The notes below the pieces were generated by a model. The model had not been told where the DNA came from, ran no database searches, and saw only the letters and a program-made list of their open reading frames with translations. Positions 35,291 to 44,530 of a stretch of 64,000 nucleotides of DNA are shown piece by piece (the first letter of the stretch is position 1; each line of letters begins with the position of its first letter). The stretch is from Oligoflexia bacterium (GTDB lineage Bacteria; Bdellovibrionota; UBA1018): contig JAMPXJ010000004.1 of NCBI GenBank assembly GCA_023701205.1, positions 1 to 64,000 on the forward strand, in the 5' to 3' direction. A program made the position numbers and the translations under genes.

Positions 35291-36433
35291 TCAGATCCCG
35301 ATCACGCCGCCGCCGCAGGTCAGACCGACGCAAGGAGTGGCGCTCGGCGACGGCTCAGCGGTGGGCGTGGGTGAAGGGTCCGCCACCACCGTCTCAGTCG
35401 GCGAAGGCGTAGGCTCCGGCACCACCGTCTCGCTCGGCGAAGGCGTAGGCTCCGGCACCACCGTCTCGCTCGGCGAAGGCGTAGGCTCCGGCACCACCGT
35501 CTCGCTCGGCGTAGGCGTAGGCGAGCTGCTCGGCTCCGGCGAAGGCTCGGGCGCGGGCTCTTCCACGCAGAACCCGGCAGGCTTGAGGATCTGGCCGTTG
35601 CCCGAAATCCTCACATGACGGCCGGCGAGGATCATTCCGAGGAACTCGCCGCTTCCACTCACGGCTACTCCGCGCTCGAGCGCCAGGAAAGTGCCGGCGA
35701 TCGAGCCCTGCCCGCTGAGCGAGACCTCGCGACCGCCGCCGAAGTTATTGAAAAGCACGTTTCTGGCCAGCACGCCTCCGCGCAGGAGGATCGAAGCCTG
35801 CCCGGAGACGCGGATACTCCCGCGCACGTTCAGGATGAAGACCGTCGAGGCGTCACCCTGCAGAATCAGGCTGTTCTTGCCTGCAAGCTCGATGTCATGC
35901 TCGATTTCGACGACATTGATCCCGGGCTCGCCGCTGAGGACAAACGAGCCCTCGATGCGATCCAACTTTCGGGAAGCCACCTGCGAAAGCGCATAAGCCT
36001 CGAGCTCCTCGGCCGCGTGCTCCCAGGCGGATAGATCACCTGCCACCACCCTTCCGAGCTGCGGCTTGCCACTCACGCGGATCTCGACATTGAAATCGCG
36101 CAGGATACCGCCGCCGATTCGGCTGTTCCCGGAGATGCGCAGCTGAGAGCGATCCAGCAGCGTCAGGCTTCCAGCGACATTCGCATTGCCGCTGAGCTCC
36201 ACCGCGGCCTGCGGCACCGCGATCACGGAAGTCTCCGACGCAAAGCAACCATGCGCTCTTCCCGAAAACTCGTTCAGCTCGCTGCGCGTTTCATAATCAG
36301 CAAGCAGATGGGGCGCCTCTTCCGCAGCCAAAGCGGAAAACCGCGTCGTCGCATTCTGCTCGCAGCCGCAGAGCGTCATTGCCAGGCCAGCCGTCAGGGT
36401 GAAGATCGGAAACTTCGATTTCGAGGAACGCAT
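35291..36433 (-). CDS. Choice-of-anchor A lipoprotein with Pro-rich stalk and C-terminal Cys/Gly tag
   Basis: A 380-residue lipoprotein (signal peptide ending LCGC). The central part (residues about 65-285) is a run of short beta turns ([31 protein letters not shown]) matching the choice-of-anchor A domain, probably a beta-helix. A Pro/Ser/Thr/Glu stalk with a 12-residue repeat ([12 protein letters not shown]) follows, and the chain ends [13 protein letters not shown]. The same ending occurs on the VWA lipoprotein at 60718-62337. Promoter region upstream is strongly AT-rich with TTGACT and several TATA-like boxes. Confidence 0.75.
   Translation of the reverse strand: MRSSKSKFPIFTLTAGLAMTLCGCEQNATTRFSALAAEEAPHLLADYETRSELNEFSGRAHGCFASETSVIAVPQAAVELSGNANVAGSLTLLDRSQLRISGNSRIGGGILRDFNVEIRVSGKPQLGRVVAGDLSAWEHAAEELEAYALSQVASRKLDRIEGSFVLSGEPGINVVEIEHDIELAGKNSLILQGDASTVFILNVRGSIRVSGQASILLRGGVLARNVLFNNFGGGREVSLSGQGSIAGTFLALERGVAVSGSGEFLGMILAGRHVRISGNGQILKPAGFCVEEPAPEPSPEPSSSPTPTPSETVVPEPTPSPSETVVPEPTPSPSETVVPEPTPSPTETVVADPSPTPTAEPSPSATPCVGLTCGGGVIGI
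35400..35507. repeat. Three identical 36-bp tandem repeats encoding the Pro-rich stalk
   Basis: Units at 35400-35435, 35436-35471 and 35472-35507, flanked by imperfect copies on both sides. Each encodes 12 residues of the stalk in frame. Identity at DNA level suggests recent slippage; copy number is probably variable between strains. Confidence 0.9.
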
Positions 36434-36539
36434 TTTAAGACCCCATTACTTAGTATTGACAAACCTTAACTATATTAAAAATTCTAAATGATAGTGACGC
36501 GGCTGTCTATAGCGTTTTAAAGTCAATGAATTCAAATAA

Positions 36540-38405
36540 TTATCGTCCGAACGGCAGCTTGCGCTTGATCTGGTCGACGGCTTTTTGCTGAACCGAGGCG
36601 CCCTGGCTCTTGACCGAGTTCAGCTTGGCCATCGCCTGACCGCGCATTGCATCAACCTTTTTACGGCGATCCTCAAGCTGGGAGGTGAAGCGATTTCTCT
36701 GATCGTTGTACCGCTGCATGAGCTCGGCGCGGCCCTGCGAAATACTGGCTTGCACCTTTTCGTCGATCTTGCGCCGAGCTTCCATCAGCTTCGCCTGCAG
36801 CTGGCGCTGCAGACCCGCCTGGAGCGCGCCTGCCAGATTGGACTGAACCGACAAGCCGAAATCCGACCACGTACCCTCGGCAACCGCATTGAGAGTCACC
36901 GAAGGAACGTCGCGCACCACGCCTTGCAGAAGAGATTCAAGCGTACGGGATTTCGCGGCCACGCGATATTCGGCGCGACTGAATGCCCCATCTAACGCGA
37001 GCCGGAACCGATCGCCCGTCACCATCGCCTCGATTCCCGAAGAGCCCTGCGCTTTGGCGATCGCGAATTTCAGATCCGGCGACTCCGAGATCGACCGCTC
37101 CAGAACCGGGAAGGACCGGACGGTCGCCTTCAGGCGCTCGACGGCCACCTCACGCGTGTGGTCGATCTCGACCGTCGCGGTCACGCCACGAATATCGAGC
37201 TTGGGAAACTCCCCTTCGAGCGAAAGGACCGCGGGCCGGCCAATCTGAGAGGGACTGGAGGTCACATCCGTGAGCTTGCCCGAGATGTCGCCCGCAAAGG
37301 CGGAATAAGCCCCTTTGGAGCTGATCGTCGCGCGCTTGAGCCAGAAAAGCGGGTAGGAATTCGGCCGACCGAACTCAAAGGTCTTGCCCTTGGCGCGGGC
37401 GGGCTTCTCCTCGATCGCCACGGGCGCGCCTTTCGCGCCCGACGCGCGCACCGGCATATACTTGCGCGCCATCGTGGCATAGCCCTGCGCCTGGCCGATC
37501 TTGTCGAGGATCGACGCGCCGAAAAGCTGCCGCGCCAGATCCTTCGCATCCAGGCTCGGGATGCTCAGCATCTTCTCGAGCTCCAGGCGGTCCTGCCGCG
37601 CCAGCTCGTCGAGCTGGCCGATCGCGCCGCTGAAGGCGTTCACGTCTCGCGTGAGGTTCTCGCCCTGAACCTTCAGAGCCGTCGCCTTGGAATCCACCTC
37701 CTTGAGCAGCTCATTGGCCTGCGCGATCTTGGAGGCGATCTCCGCGGGATTCCCGCCACCCTGAAGCGCGTTTACCTTGGCCTGCAAGGCGGAGAAGTCC
37801 TTCTCCCCCGGAAGCGCGGCAAGCGCGGCGCCCCACTCCCCTTCCTTCTTCTGGAGCTCGGACTTGAGCTGCGTCACCCGTTCCGCCGACTTGAGCTTGC
37901 CCAGATCCTTGAGCTTGGTCGAGGGATCGAGCCCTTCGAGCAGCTGGCCAGCCTCGCCCAGCACCGCGCGGGAGACCTCCTGCTTGAGCTGCGCGAGCCG
38001 CGAGGGCTTGCCGTCCTCGGCCGGAGGAGGCAGCACGAGCCCCGGACTCTTGCGCGGCGTCCCAAGCTCGATATTCTCGATGGCGGCGTCGTCCACGACG
38101 AACTTGGCACGCAAGAGCGCGTCCCAAAGCAGCCCCAGCCGGACCTCGCCGATCTTCACGCGGTTCTTAGCGGGTTCGAGCGGATTCGTGACCTCGATCT
38201 CCCCGATCCGGATCCAACCGCCCAGGAAGCTCGTGCGGAGCCGGCCCACGTTCACCTCGGCGCCATTGGCCTGGGTGCCCGCCCACTCGATGCCGGCCTT
38301 GAGCTGCCGATCGAAGAAAAGGATGAAATAGGCGGCGATCAGCGCCGTCACGATCAGGAAAGGGACGACCGCCTCGACCCGGATCGGGCCTTTCGCCTTA
38401 GCCAT
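36540..38405 (-). CDS. TIGR03545 family protein
   Basis: A 621-residue protein with one N-terminal membrane helix (VEAVVPFLIVTALIAAYFIL), a conserved N-terminal domain (GAEVNVGRLRTSFLGGWIRIG) and long coiled-coil stretches. Together with the adjacent smaller gene it forms the TIGR03546-TIGR03545 pair known in several Gram-negative groups; function unknown. The middle part resembles AsmA-like bridge proteins in its strand pattern, so an envelope lipid-transport role is possible (inference). Its start overlaps the end of the TIGR03546 gene by eight bases. Confidence 0.85.
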   Translation of the reverse strand: MAKAKGPIRVEAVVPFLIVTALIAAYFILFFDRQLKAGIEWAGTQANGAEVNVGRLRTSFLGGWIRIGEIEVTNPLEPAKNRVKIGEVRLGLLWDALLRAKFVVDDAAIENIELGTPRKSPGLVLPPPAEDGKPSRLAQLKQEVSRAVLGEAGQLLEGLDPSTKLKDLGKLKSAERVTQLKSELQKKEGEWGAALAALPGEKDFSALQAKVNALQGGGNPAEIASKIAQANELLKEVDSKATALKVQGENLTRDVNAFSGAIGQLDELARQDRLELEKMLSIPSLDAKDLARQLFGASILDKIGQAQGYATMARKYMPVRASGAKGAPVAIEEKPARAKGKTFEFGRPNSYPLFWLKRATISSKGAYSAFAGDISGKLTDVTSSPSQIGRPAVLSLEGEFPKLDIRGVTATVEIDHTREVAVERLKATVRSFPVLERSISESPDLKFAIAKAQGSSGIEAMVTGDRFRLALDGAFSRAEYRVAAKSRTLESLLQGVVRDVPSVTLNAVAEGTWSDFGLSVQSNLAGALQAGLQRQLQAKLMEARRKIDEKVQASISQGRAELMQRYNDQRNRFTSQLEDRRKKVDAMRGQAMAKLNSVKSQGASVQQKAVDQIKRKLPFGR

Positions 38406-38922
38406 GGAGCTCCTCGTATTTCGCGTACCACTTGTAGAACCCGGTCGCCTTCACCGCTTTCCAGAAGACCGTCTTCTCGAAGCGCGCCACGACCTGCGCG
38501 CGATAGGTTTTCACGAGCCCGCGCGCCACGAAGAAAAACGGCACCGCAAGCGCGAGCGACACCACGCCGGCCCCCATGACGATGCTGTTGTTGAAACGCG
38601 TCAACGGCACGATCGGCAGGTGATAAAGCTGTGTGAAAAGCGGTCGCAACCCCTCGTTCCCGAGCACCGCGCGTCCGGCCGCATCGAAGGCGGGATCCAG
38701 CGCGAAGGCCAGCAGCTTGAAGAAGAAGGCCATCGTGAGCGCCGCGCCGATCTGGATGCGGAAAAAGAAAATCACCAGGATCACCAGGAGCGTCTGCAGC
38801 GAGAAGGCCGGCGTGAAGCCCAGGATCATCCCGCAGACCATTCCAGCGGCGATCTGATTGGCTCCCGTCTCGGAGTTCAGGAGCTTGATGAAGCCGAAAA
38901 CCTGCTTAAGCAAGAGCGTCAT
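38398..38922 (-). CDS. TIGR03546 family membrane protein
   Basis: A 174-residue protein with four or so membrane helices. The N-terminus (MTLLLKQVFGFIKLLNSETG) and IAAGMVCGMILGFTPAFSLQ are diagnostic of TIGR03546 (DUF2062-like). It precedes the TIGR03545 gene in a two-gene operon. The ATG at 38922 is preferred because the conserved sequence begins there; CATGAT at 38929-38934 (minus strand) would put +1 on that codon. Confidence 0.85.
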   Translation of the reverse strand: MTLLLKQVFGFIKLLNSETGANQIAAGMVCGMILGFTPAFSLQTLLVILVIFFFRIQIGAALTMAFFFKLLAFALDPAFDAAGRAVLGNEGLRPLFTQLYHLPIVPLTRFNNSIVMGAGVVSLALAVPFFFVARGLVKTYRAQVVARFEKTVFWKAVKATGFYKWYAKYEELHG

Positions 38923-39004
38923 TCCGCAATCATGCACAACAATCGCGCTTTGGTCCAGAGGCTAGGCGGGACCGCGGGGCATGCCCGTTGCAATTCCCGC
39001 CCTC

Positions 39005-39469
39005 ATGGAAATTCTAAATGCGATCCAGGCCGATCACCGCGAAATGCGCGCGATCATCAAGCGTCTCTCCGTCACGACGAAGCGTGGCGCCTCGAGCCGC
39101 GAAAAACTGTTCCTCAGGCTGCACGAGCAGCTCGAGGCCCATGCCACCGCCGAGGAGGAGATCCTCTATGCGCGGCTCCGGGAGATCAAATCCGCCCGGG
39201 AGCTGGTGCTGCGCTCGCTCGAGGAGCATCACGTAGCCCGGCTTCTGCTCGCGGAGCTCGATGCGCTGGCCAAGGATGACGAGAGCTGGGGCGCCAAGCT
39301 CCAGGTCCTGCAGGAGAGCGTCGAGCACCACATGAAGGAGGAGGAGACCGAGGTCTTCCGCGCCGCGCGCAAGTCGCTGGATCGCGACGAGCTCAAGACG
39401 CGGGGCGAGGATTTCCTCCGGCGCCGCAAGGAGCTGCTCTCGGAGCGGAAAAGCGCGCGCGCAGCCTGA
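39005..39469 (+). CDS. Hemerythrin HHE-domain protein
   Basis: A 154-residue all-helical protein with the repeated His/Glu pattern of hemerythrin HHE domains: QADHREMRAI, EQLEAHATAEEEILY, LEEHHVARLLL and VEHHMKEEETEVF. These bind a di-iron centre and are linked to oxygen, NO or iron stress. It is shorter than RIC/YtfE and lacks their N-terminal Cys. The C-terminal tail is basic. The start follows the family's usual beginning; no ribosome binding site is visible. Confidence 0.85.
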   Translation: MEILNAIQADHREMRAIIKRLSVTTKRGASSREKLFLRLHEQLEAHATAEEEILYARLREIKSARELVLRSLEEHHVARLLLAELDALAKDDESWGAKLQVLQESVEHHMKEEETEVFRAARKSLDRDELKTRGEDFLRRRKELLSERKSARAA

Positions 39470-39487
39470 GCCGACGCCTCGCCGCGC

Positions 39488-41191
39488 TCAATCCTGGAAA
39501 AACCCGCCGCCCGTGAACTCGCGCAGGATCGAATGCAGCGGGACCTTTTCCGGCGGAATCGGCAGCAGGTACGAAAGGAACTTCACCAGTCGGTTCGCCT
39601 CGGCGTAAGCCGGTGACTCCGGGCTCACCCGGGTCAGCAGCGGCTCCACCAGGCTCTTCATCGCGCAAAGCTCGTAGATCAGCGCCGTATTGAAGAGCAC
39701 GTCGGCTTCCTCCTGAAAACGGAAGATATGTTGCGTTTCGCCTTCGCGGACCAGCGGCCAGCGCTTGATCGTCTCCTCGGGCGAATAGTTGCGGAACTGA
39801 TAGTCGCGCAGGATCCGGCGAAGGATGCGGGTATCCGTCGTCGGGATCCGGTTGTGGTTGTCCAGGGGCACCTCGGTCAGGGCGCTCACGTAAATCTTGA
39901 AGAGCGACTCCCGGGGCAGTCCCACCGAGAACACCGGATTGAGCCCGTGAATCCCCTCGATCAGGATCACGCAGCGGTCATCCGGCGTGATCGTCTTGCC
40001 GAACGGGGTATTCATGCCGGACTTGAAATCGTAACGGGGCAGGCGCACCGGCTTGCCCGCGATCATGGCCGCGAGGTGCTGCTTGAATAACGGGATGTCA
40101 ATCGCGTAAGGCGACTCGAAATCATGCTCCCCCGTGGGGGTGCGCGGGGTCTTGTCGCGATCCAGGAAGTAATCGTCCATCGAGACCTGGACGGGCCGAT
40201 ACCCGTTGATCCGGAGCTGATAAGCGAGACGCTTGGTGAAGGTCGTCTTGCCCGAGGCCGAAGGCCCGGAGAGCAGCACGACTTTCACGCCCGTGCGCTC
40301 GGGTGCGATCAGGTCGGCGACCTGGGCGATCTTCTTCTCGTGAAGCGCCTCGGCCAGGTGCACGACATCGACGTACTTCTCGGACCGGATCAGCTCGTTG
40401 AGCATCCCGATGTCCTCGACCTCGAGGATCTTCCGCCACCTGACCGTCTCCTTGAGCAGGTCAAAAAGCCTCTTCGTGCGCTTGGGCTGCACGATCCGGT
40501 CCGGGTTCGTGACCGACGGAAGCTGCAGGAGGATCCCGTCGTCATACGGCGCGAGCGAGAAGCGCTGAATGAAACGGGTCGATGGCGCCAGGTAGCCGAA
40601 GAAATATCCGACCGTCCCGTCGAGCTCGTAAAGGCTCGTCGTCTCCCCGGCTTTGAAGCTCAGCAGGCGGGCCTTGTCCTCGTCGCCCTTCTCCCGGAAA
40701 TGACGGATCGCGTCGGGAATCGGGACGCGCCTGCGGACAAACGGCAGGTCCTGCTCCACGAGCTCGCGCATGCGCTCCTCGAGCTGCTTGATCTGAACGG
40801 GCGCGAGCGTGGCGCCGACGAGCTCCACGTACAGTCCGTTGGCGATCGAGTGGAGGATGCGGGCCTTGGCTTCCGGACAGATGTCCCGCAGCGCCCGCAC
40901 GAGGATGAAAAACGCGCTCCGCTGGTAGATGCGGATGCCGTCGCGCGTGGAGGCATCCAGGAAGCGCACCTCGCAGCTCTCCAGCACGCTCTTGGTCAGC
41001 TCGGTCACCTTGTTGTTGACGAGCGCGCCGAAGAATTCGCTTTCCTTCGCGCCCTTGATCAGCTTCAGAACCTCGACCAGGGTCGTGCCCTGCTTCACCT
41101 CGACGACATCACTCTTCTCGAACCCGACTTTGATGGCGACCACTCGCGAGATCTCCTTTTGCGACAACGGCAACGGCGGCAACAGCTCCAT
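39488..41191 (-). CDS. TGS-domain nucleoside (uridine-type) kinase
   Basis: A 567-residue protein: N-terminal TGS/ubiquitin-like domain (VAIKVGFEKSDVVEVKQGTT), a ThrRS second-additional-domain-like middle part (about residues 80-230) and a C-terminal P-loop kinase with Walker A GPSASGKTT and the uridine-kinase motif SMDDYFLDRDKTPRT. This three-part protein is found in many anaerobes and Bdellovibrio relatives as a nucleoside kinase (pyrimidine salvage). It stands alone. The 282-base region between it and the next gene holds an 8-bp inverted repeat (41214-41221/41245-41252) of unknown use. Confidence 0.85.
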   Translation of the reverse strand: MELLPPLPLSQKEISRVVAIKVGFEKSDVVEVKQGTTLVEVLKLIKGAKESEFFGALVNNKVTELTKSVLESCEVRFLDASTRDGIRIYQRSAFFILVRALRDICPEAKARILHSIANGLYVELVGATLAPVQIKQLEERMRELVEQDLPFVRRRVPIPDAIRHFREKGDEDKARLLSFKAGETTSLYELDGTVGYFFGYLAPSTRFIQRFSLAPYDDGILLQLPSVTNPDRIVQPKRTKRLFDLLKETVRWRKILEVEDIGMLNELIRSEKYVDVVHLAEALHEKKIAQVADLIAPERTGVKVVLLSGPSASGKTTFTKRLAYQLRINGYRPVQVSMDDYFLDRDKTPRTPTGEHDFESPYAIDIPLFKQHLAAMIAGKPVRLPRYDFKSGMNTPFGKTITPDDRCVILIEGIHGLNPVFSVGLPRESLFKIYVSALTEVPLDNHNRIPTTDTRILRRILRDYQFRNYSPEETIKRWPLVREGETQHIFRFQEEADVLFNTALIYELCAMKSLVEPLLTRVSPESPAYAEANRLVKFLSYLLPIPPEKVPLHSILREFTGGGFFQD

Positions 41192-41473
41192 TCACGGATC
41201 GGAACGGCCGGCGGGGAAGTTGAGCGGAATGAGCCCGCGGCCGGAACTTCCCTGCGATTCCATTCGATTACACAGGCAGAACGGAGACAAAGCAACCCCA
41301 TTCCCCATCCCCTGGGTCTTGACGGAATCTTCGAGATCGGCGGCTCCGGGAATCCCGCTGGTCAGGACTCGGCATTCACATCTGCTTCAAACCCAACCCC
41401 CCCGAGTCCTCGGGGACACTTCTTTTTCGCGCGGAAATCGAGGGTATTATGAAATGAAGAGTCGAGGCAACCG

Positions 41474-42364
41474 ATGGCGCAGATCCCGCAGCAAAAGATA
41501 CTCCTGATCGACAAGCACGCGAACGGCATGACCGCCATCGAACAGGCGTTCGCTTCCGAGCAGTATCGGCTCGTCCCCACCGCCTCCCCGCGCGAGGGAC
41601 TTCTCAAGCTGGGCAACGAGCGCTTTGACCTGATCATCAGCGAGTGCTCCAGCAGCGGCGGCTCGAAGCTCGAGCTCTTCAAGACCTTCGCCAATTACCG
41701 CAAGCGCTCCGAGTCGCCCCTCGTGCTTTTCGGCGGCGGCGCGGAGGAGCTGCAGTTCCTGCGCGAGCAGGAGCTCACGAACCTGCACCATCTGCAGAAG
41801 CTCGCCACCCGCGAGGAGATCCGTGAAGCGATCGAGGCGATCCTTGGCCGCCCTGCAAGCGGCGCCGCGAAAAAGGTAGCGCCCGCGGGCGCCGGGATCA
41901 ACGTCGAGTTCGTCAATCCCGTCCTGCAGGCGACCATCACCACGATCGGCACCATGACCGAATACACGGTCACCCCGGGCCGTCCGTATCTCAAGAGGCC
42001 CTCCGACGTGAGCGGCGATATCAGTGGCATCGTGAACGTCGTGAGCGGAGGGTTCAACGGCACCATCTCCCTGTCCTTCGCCGAGCGGACTTACCTGCGC
42101 GTCGTCGCGCGCATCCTGAAAACCGAGTACGAACGCATCGACCAGCAAAACAGCGGCTCGGTCGGGGAGCTGATCAACATCATCTTCGGTCAGGCCAAGA
42201 GCATCCTGAGCACCAAAGGACACAAATTCCAGCCCGCGCTCCCTTCCATCATCGCCAGCCCGGGACACAGCGTCGACCACAAGTCCCCGCATCCGCCGAT
42301 CGCCATCGACTTCAACGTCGCTGACGTCGGCAGCCTCAAGGTGGAGATCTGCAGGGCGTCGTGA
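41474..42364 (+). CDS. Pseudo-receiver plus CheX-type phosphatase-like protein
   Basis: A 296-residue protein: an N-terminal receiver-like domain (residues about 7-120) and a C-terminal CheX/CheC-like domain (from FVNPVLQATITTIG) with the family's Glu-x-x-Asn motif in GELINIIFG. In the receiver the phospho-acceptor position (FDLIISECSS) is Glu instead of Asp, so it probably cannot be phosphorylated or mimics the active state. CheX dephosphorylates CheY-P in chemotaxis. GAGG six bases upstream marks the start, and TATTAT at 41445-41450 is a good -10. Confidence 0.75.
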   Translation: MAQIPQQKILLIDKHANGMTAIEQAFASEQYRLVPTASPREGLLKLGNERFDLIISECSSSGGSKLELFKTFANYRKRSESPLVLFGGGAEELQFLREQELTNLHHLQKLATREEIREAIEAILGRPASGAAKKVAPAGAGINVEFVNPVLQATITTIGTMTEYTVTPGRPYLKRPSDVSGDISGIVNVVSGGFNGTISLSFAERTYLRVVARILKTEYERIDQQNSGSVGELINIIFGQAKSILSTKGHKFQPALPSIIASPGHSVDHKSPHPPIAIDFNVADVGSLKVEICRAS

Positions 42365-42458
42365 GCGGCCGGCCCGTCGCCTCGCGCTGGAACGGCGGGT
42401 ATACGCGGCCCCCCTCGCGCGCGCGCGCGAAAACCAGTACGGTGATGCCGAGGCGACG

Positions 42459-42680
42459 ATGGATAAAAATCCCCCCGAATTCACCGCTCCCGAGTTCACC
42501 GACGAGAAGATCCGGTCCTTCCTGAAGATCCTGCTTCTTCACCTGGCCGCGCGAAGCGACGCGCCTTCGCGCGATCTGCAGCTGCTTTTGCGCCAGGTGC
42601 TCGACGAGCTCCGCGACGAGGTGGGCTCGGCGCTCCGGCCGCGCAATCACCTCAAGCTGGTTGAAACCCCCGAAGCGTAA
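42459..42680 (+). CDS. Small helical protein of unknown function
   Basis: A 73-residue acidic/helical protein (DEKIRSFLKILLLHL, DLQLLLRQVLDELRDE). No family recognised. GAGG six bases before the ATG supports translation. It ends six bases from the convergent nucleosidase gene. Codon use is like the neighbours. Confidence 0.45.
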   Translation: MDKNPPEFTAPEFTDEKIRSFLKILLLHLAARSDAPSRDLQLLLRQVLDELRDEVGSALRPRNHLKLVETPEA

Positions 42681-42686
42681 GAGAGC

Positions 42687-43451
42687 CTAAACGGCAGCCT
42701 GACCGCCGCCGCGATCGAGGTACTCCAGCACCCGGTGCAGCTTCTCGCCCAAGGCCCGGCTCGCCGCCTCGAGGTTGCGCAGGAACTCCTCTTCGGTCGC
42801 ATGCTCGCCGTCCACGAGATCCGTGATCGCCTTGAGCGCGAGGAACGGAGTGCCCAGGCACCAGGCCACCCAGGCGATGGCCGCGGCTTCCATCTCCTTC
42901 ACCGAGGCACCGCCGCGCTCGATGAGCTCCAGGCACTTCTCGGTATGATCCAGGGAATTTCCCGTGGACACGCCTCCCTGCTTGAGACCCACCGCGCGCG
43001 CGAGCTCTCCCGAAGGTGCCGCCGGATACGAACCCACTCCATAGGCGTCGAACCCCGGGAGCGGGATGCGCCGGTCATGGAAGCGGAGCGGGCGATCACT
43101 CACGTAAACGTCTCCGATCGCCCCACCGCGCGAGCGGAATCCCCCGGCCGTGCCCGCGCTGATGCAGAGCTGCGGCGCGAAGCCGCGCAAGGTGACGTAT
43201 GCGTTGAGGGTGGCCGGCTCCGTGCCGATGTTGTCGACGCCGAAGCGCGGATCCCTTCCATTCACCGAAAGCAGAAGCTCGAGCGAGTTGCCGTAGCGTC
43301 CGCGGTAGTGCACGAACGGCAGCCTCGGATCGCCGAAGGCCGCGTCCTGGCTGAGACCCAGCCGTTCCACGAAGGGCCGGGCCTCAGCCTCCATGGCGAA
43401 CAAAAGGGCGATACGCTTGAAAGACCCTCGTGAATCCCCTGCCAAATCCAT
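42687..43451 (-). CDS. MTA/SAH nucleosidase-like phosphorylase
   Basis: A 254-residue PNP/UDP-family protein similar to 5'-methylthioadenosine nucleosidase: ISAGTAGGF, VKEMEAAAIAWVA (Met-Glu ribose-binding Glu) and KAITDLVDG with the catalytic Asp. It probably cleaves MTA, SAH or 5'-deoxyadenosine to recycle adenine. A little longer than MtnN (about 230) because of extra residues at the N-terminus; the in-frame start near FKRIALLFAME is an alternative. Confidence 0.85.
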   Translation of the reverse strand: MDLAGDSRGSFKRIALLFAMEAEARPFVERLGLSQDAAFGDPRLPFVHYRGRYGNSLELLLSVNGRDPRFGVDNIGTEPATLNAYVTLRGFAPQLCISAGTAGGFRSRGGAIGDVYVSDRPLRFHDRRIPLPGFDAYGVGSYPAAPSGELARAVGLKQGGVSTGNSLDHTEKCLELIERGGASVKEMEAAAIAWVAWCLGTPFLALKAITDLVDGEHATEEEFLRNLEAASRALGEKLHRVLEYLDRGGGQAAV

Positions 43452-43555
43452 CAGTTCCTCCTTCGGACCTAGTCAACCCCGCGGAAGCACGAAATTTTCC
43501 TGTATTCTTGACTAAATTATGCTACTAATGCCCCCGTCAGTTCAGGAGCAAAATT

Positions 43556-44503
43556 ATGAGTTCCAAACCCCTTTTGGTCACGATCTTCGGCGTCTCCATT
43601 CTGGCCCTGAGTACGGCGTCCTGCACCCGGCTCCAGGATAGTAACACGGGCTCGCAGCGGGACGCCTCGCGCGAGGCGTCCGCCATCTATCCGCACAGCG
43701 AGACCTTCAAGAGCACGGCCGAGCACGGCGGGCAGTATCTCAAGGACGCGCAGACCTGCGCCTCCTGCCATGGCGATCCACTCTCGGGCGCCCGCTCCGC
43801 CGTCGCCCGCCAGTCCCGAGCCTGCAACGCCTGCCACGAGGCTTATCCGCACCCGGAGCGCTTCAAGCTGACGCGCGATCACGGAACGAGCTACCGCAAC
43901 TCCCCCGAGAGCTGCACCAGCTGCCATGGCAAGGAGCTCGACGGCGGCCCTTCGAAGCTCCCTTCCTGCACGCAGTGCCACGCCTCCTATCCCCATACCG
44001 CCGAATTCAAGAAGTCCGCCGAGCACGGCGGCGCCTTCCTCCAGGACCGCAAGGGCTGCGCGAGCTGCCATACGCTCTCGACGCTCGCTCCGGAGCAGGA
44101 GGATCGCGAGAAGCGCTCCTGCCAGAGCTGCCACGCCTATCCGCACGAGCCGGCCTGGGGGCTCGCCGCGAATCACGGCACCGCTTTCGTCGCGATCCAG
44201 AAGCAGCCGGACCAGTGCCTGAGCTGCCATGGCGAGACCTCGGGATTCCGCGAGCGCCATGGCTCGAAGTTCGTCTCCTGCGCGAGCTGCCACATCCAGC
44301 TGCCGCACACGAAGAACTTCAAGCGCGGGCGCGATACCCACGTGAGCGATGCGCAGAGCTACGCCGGCAACTGCACGGCCTGCCACACGAACTACACGCG
44401 GCTGCTGCCCAACACGAACGAGAACGGCTGCTTCAACTGCCATGACGAGGAGATGGTCGTGAAAGCGCGCTGGGTCGATCCGAACGCGCCCGAGAAGGAG
44501 TGA
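43556..44503 (+). CDS. Decaheme c-type cytochrome lipoprotein
   Basis: A 315-residue protein with a lipoprotein signal (ILALSTASC, Cys23) and ten CxxCH heme-binding motifs spread evenly (CASCH, CNACH, CTSCH, CTQCH, CASCH, CQSCH, CLSCH, CASCH, CTACH, CFNCH). Repeats of the form YPH...FK...HG suggest internal duplication and extra His ligands for bis-His hemes. Likely an electron carrier anchored to the inner or outer membrane. No cytochrome partner, porin or quinol oxidase gene is next to it. CAGGAG eight bases upstream fixes the start. Confidence 0.85.
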   Translation: MSSKPLLVTIFGVSILALSTASCTRLQDSNTGSQRDASREASAIYPHSETFKSTAEHGGQYLKDAQTCASCHGDPLSGARSAVARQSRACNACHEAYPHPERFKLTRDHGTSYRNSPESCTSCHGKELDGGPSKLPSCTQCHASYPHTAEFKKSAEHGGAFLQDRKGCASCHTLSTLAPEQEDREKRSCQSCHAYPHEPAWGLAANHGTAFVAIQKQPDQCLSCHGETSGFRERHGSKFVSCASCHIQLPHTKNFKRGRDTHVSDAQSYAGNCTACHTNYTRLLPNTNENGCFNCHDEEMVVKARWVDPNAPEKE

Positions 44504-44530
44504 GCCGGGCCGGCTCCGCCACGTTCCCGC

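Noticed and set aside
35400..35507. Direct repeats that could suggest a CRISPR array
   Set aside because: Units are contiguous without spacers and are in frame with a Pro-rich stalk.
37158..38579. A long plus-strand frame opposite the TIGR03545/TIGR03546 pair
   Set aside because: Arg/Leu-rich shadow without start signals; the minus-strand pair is well conserved.
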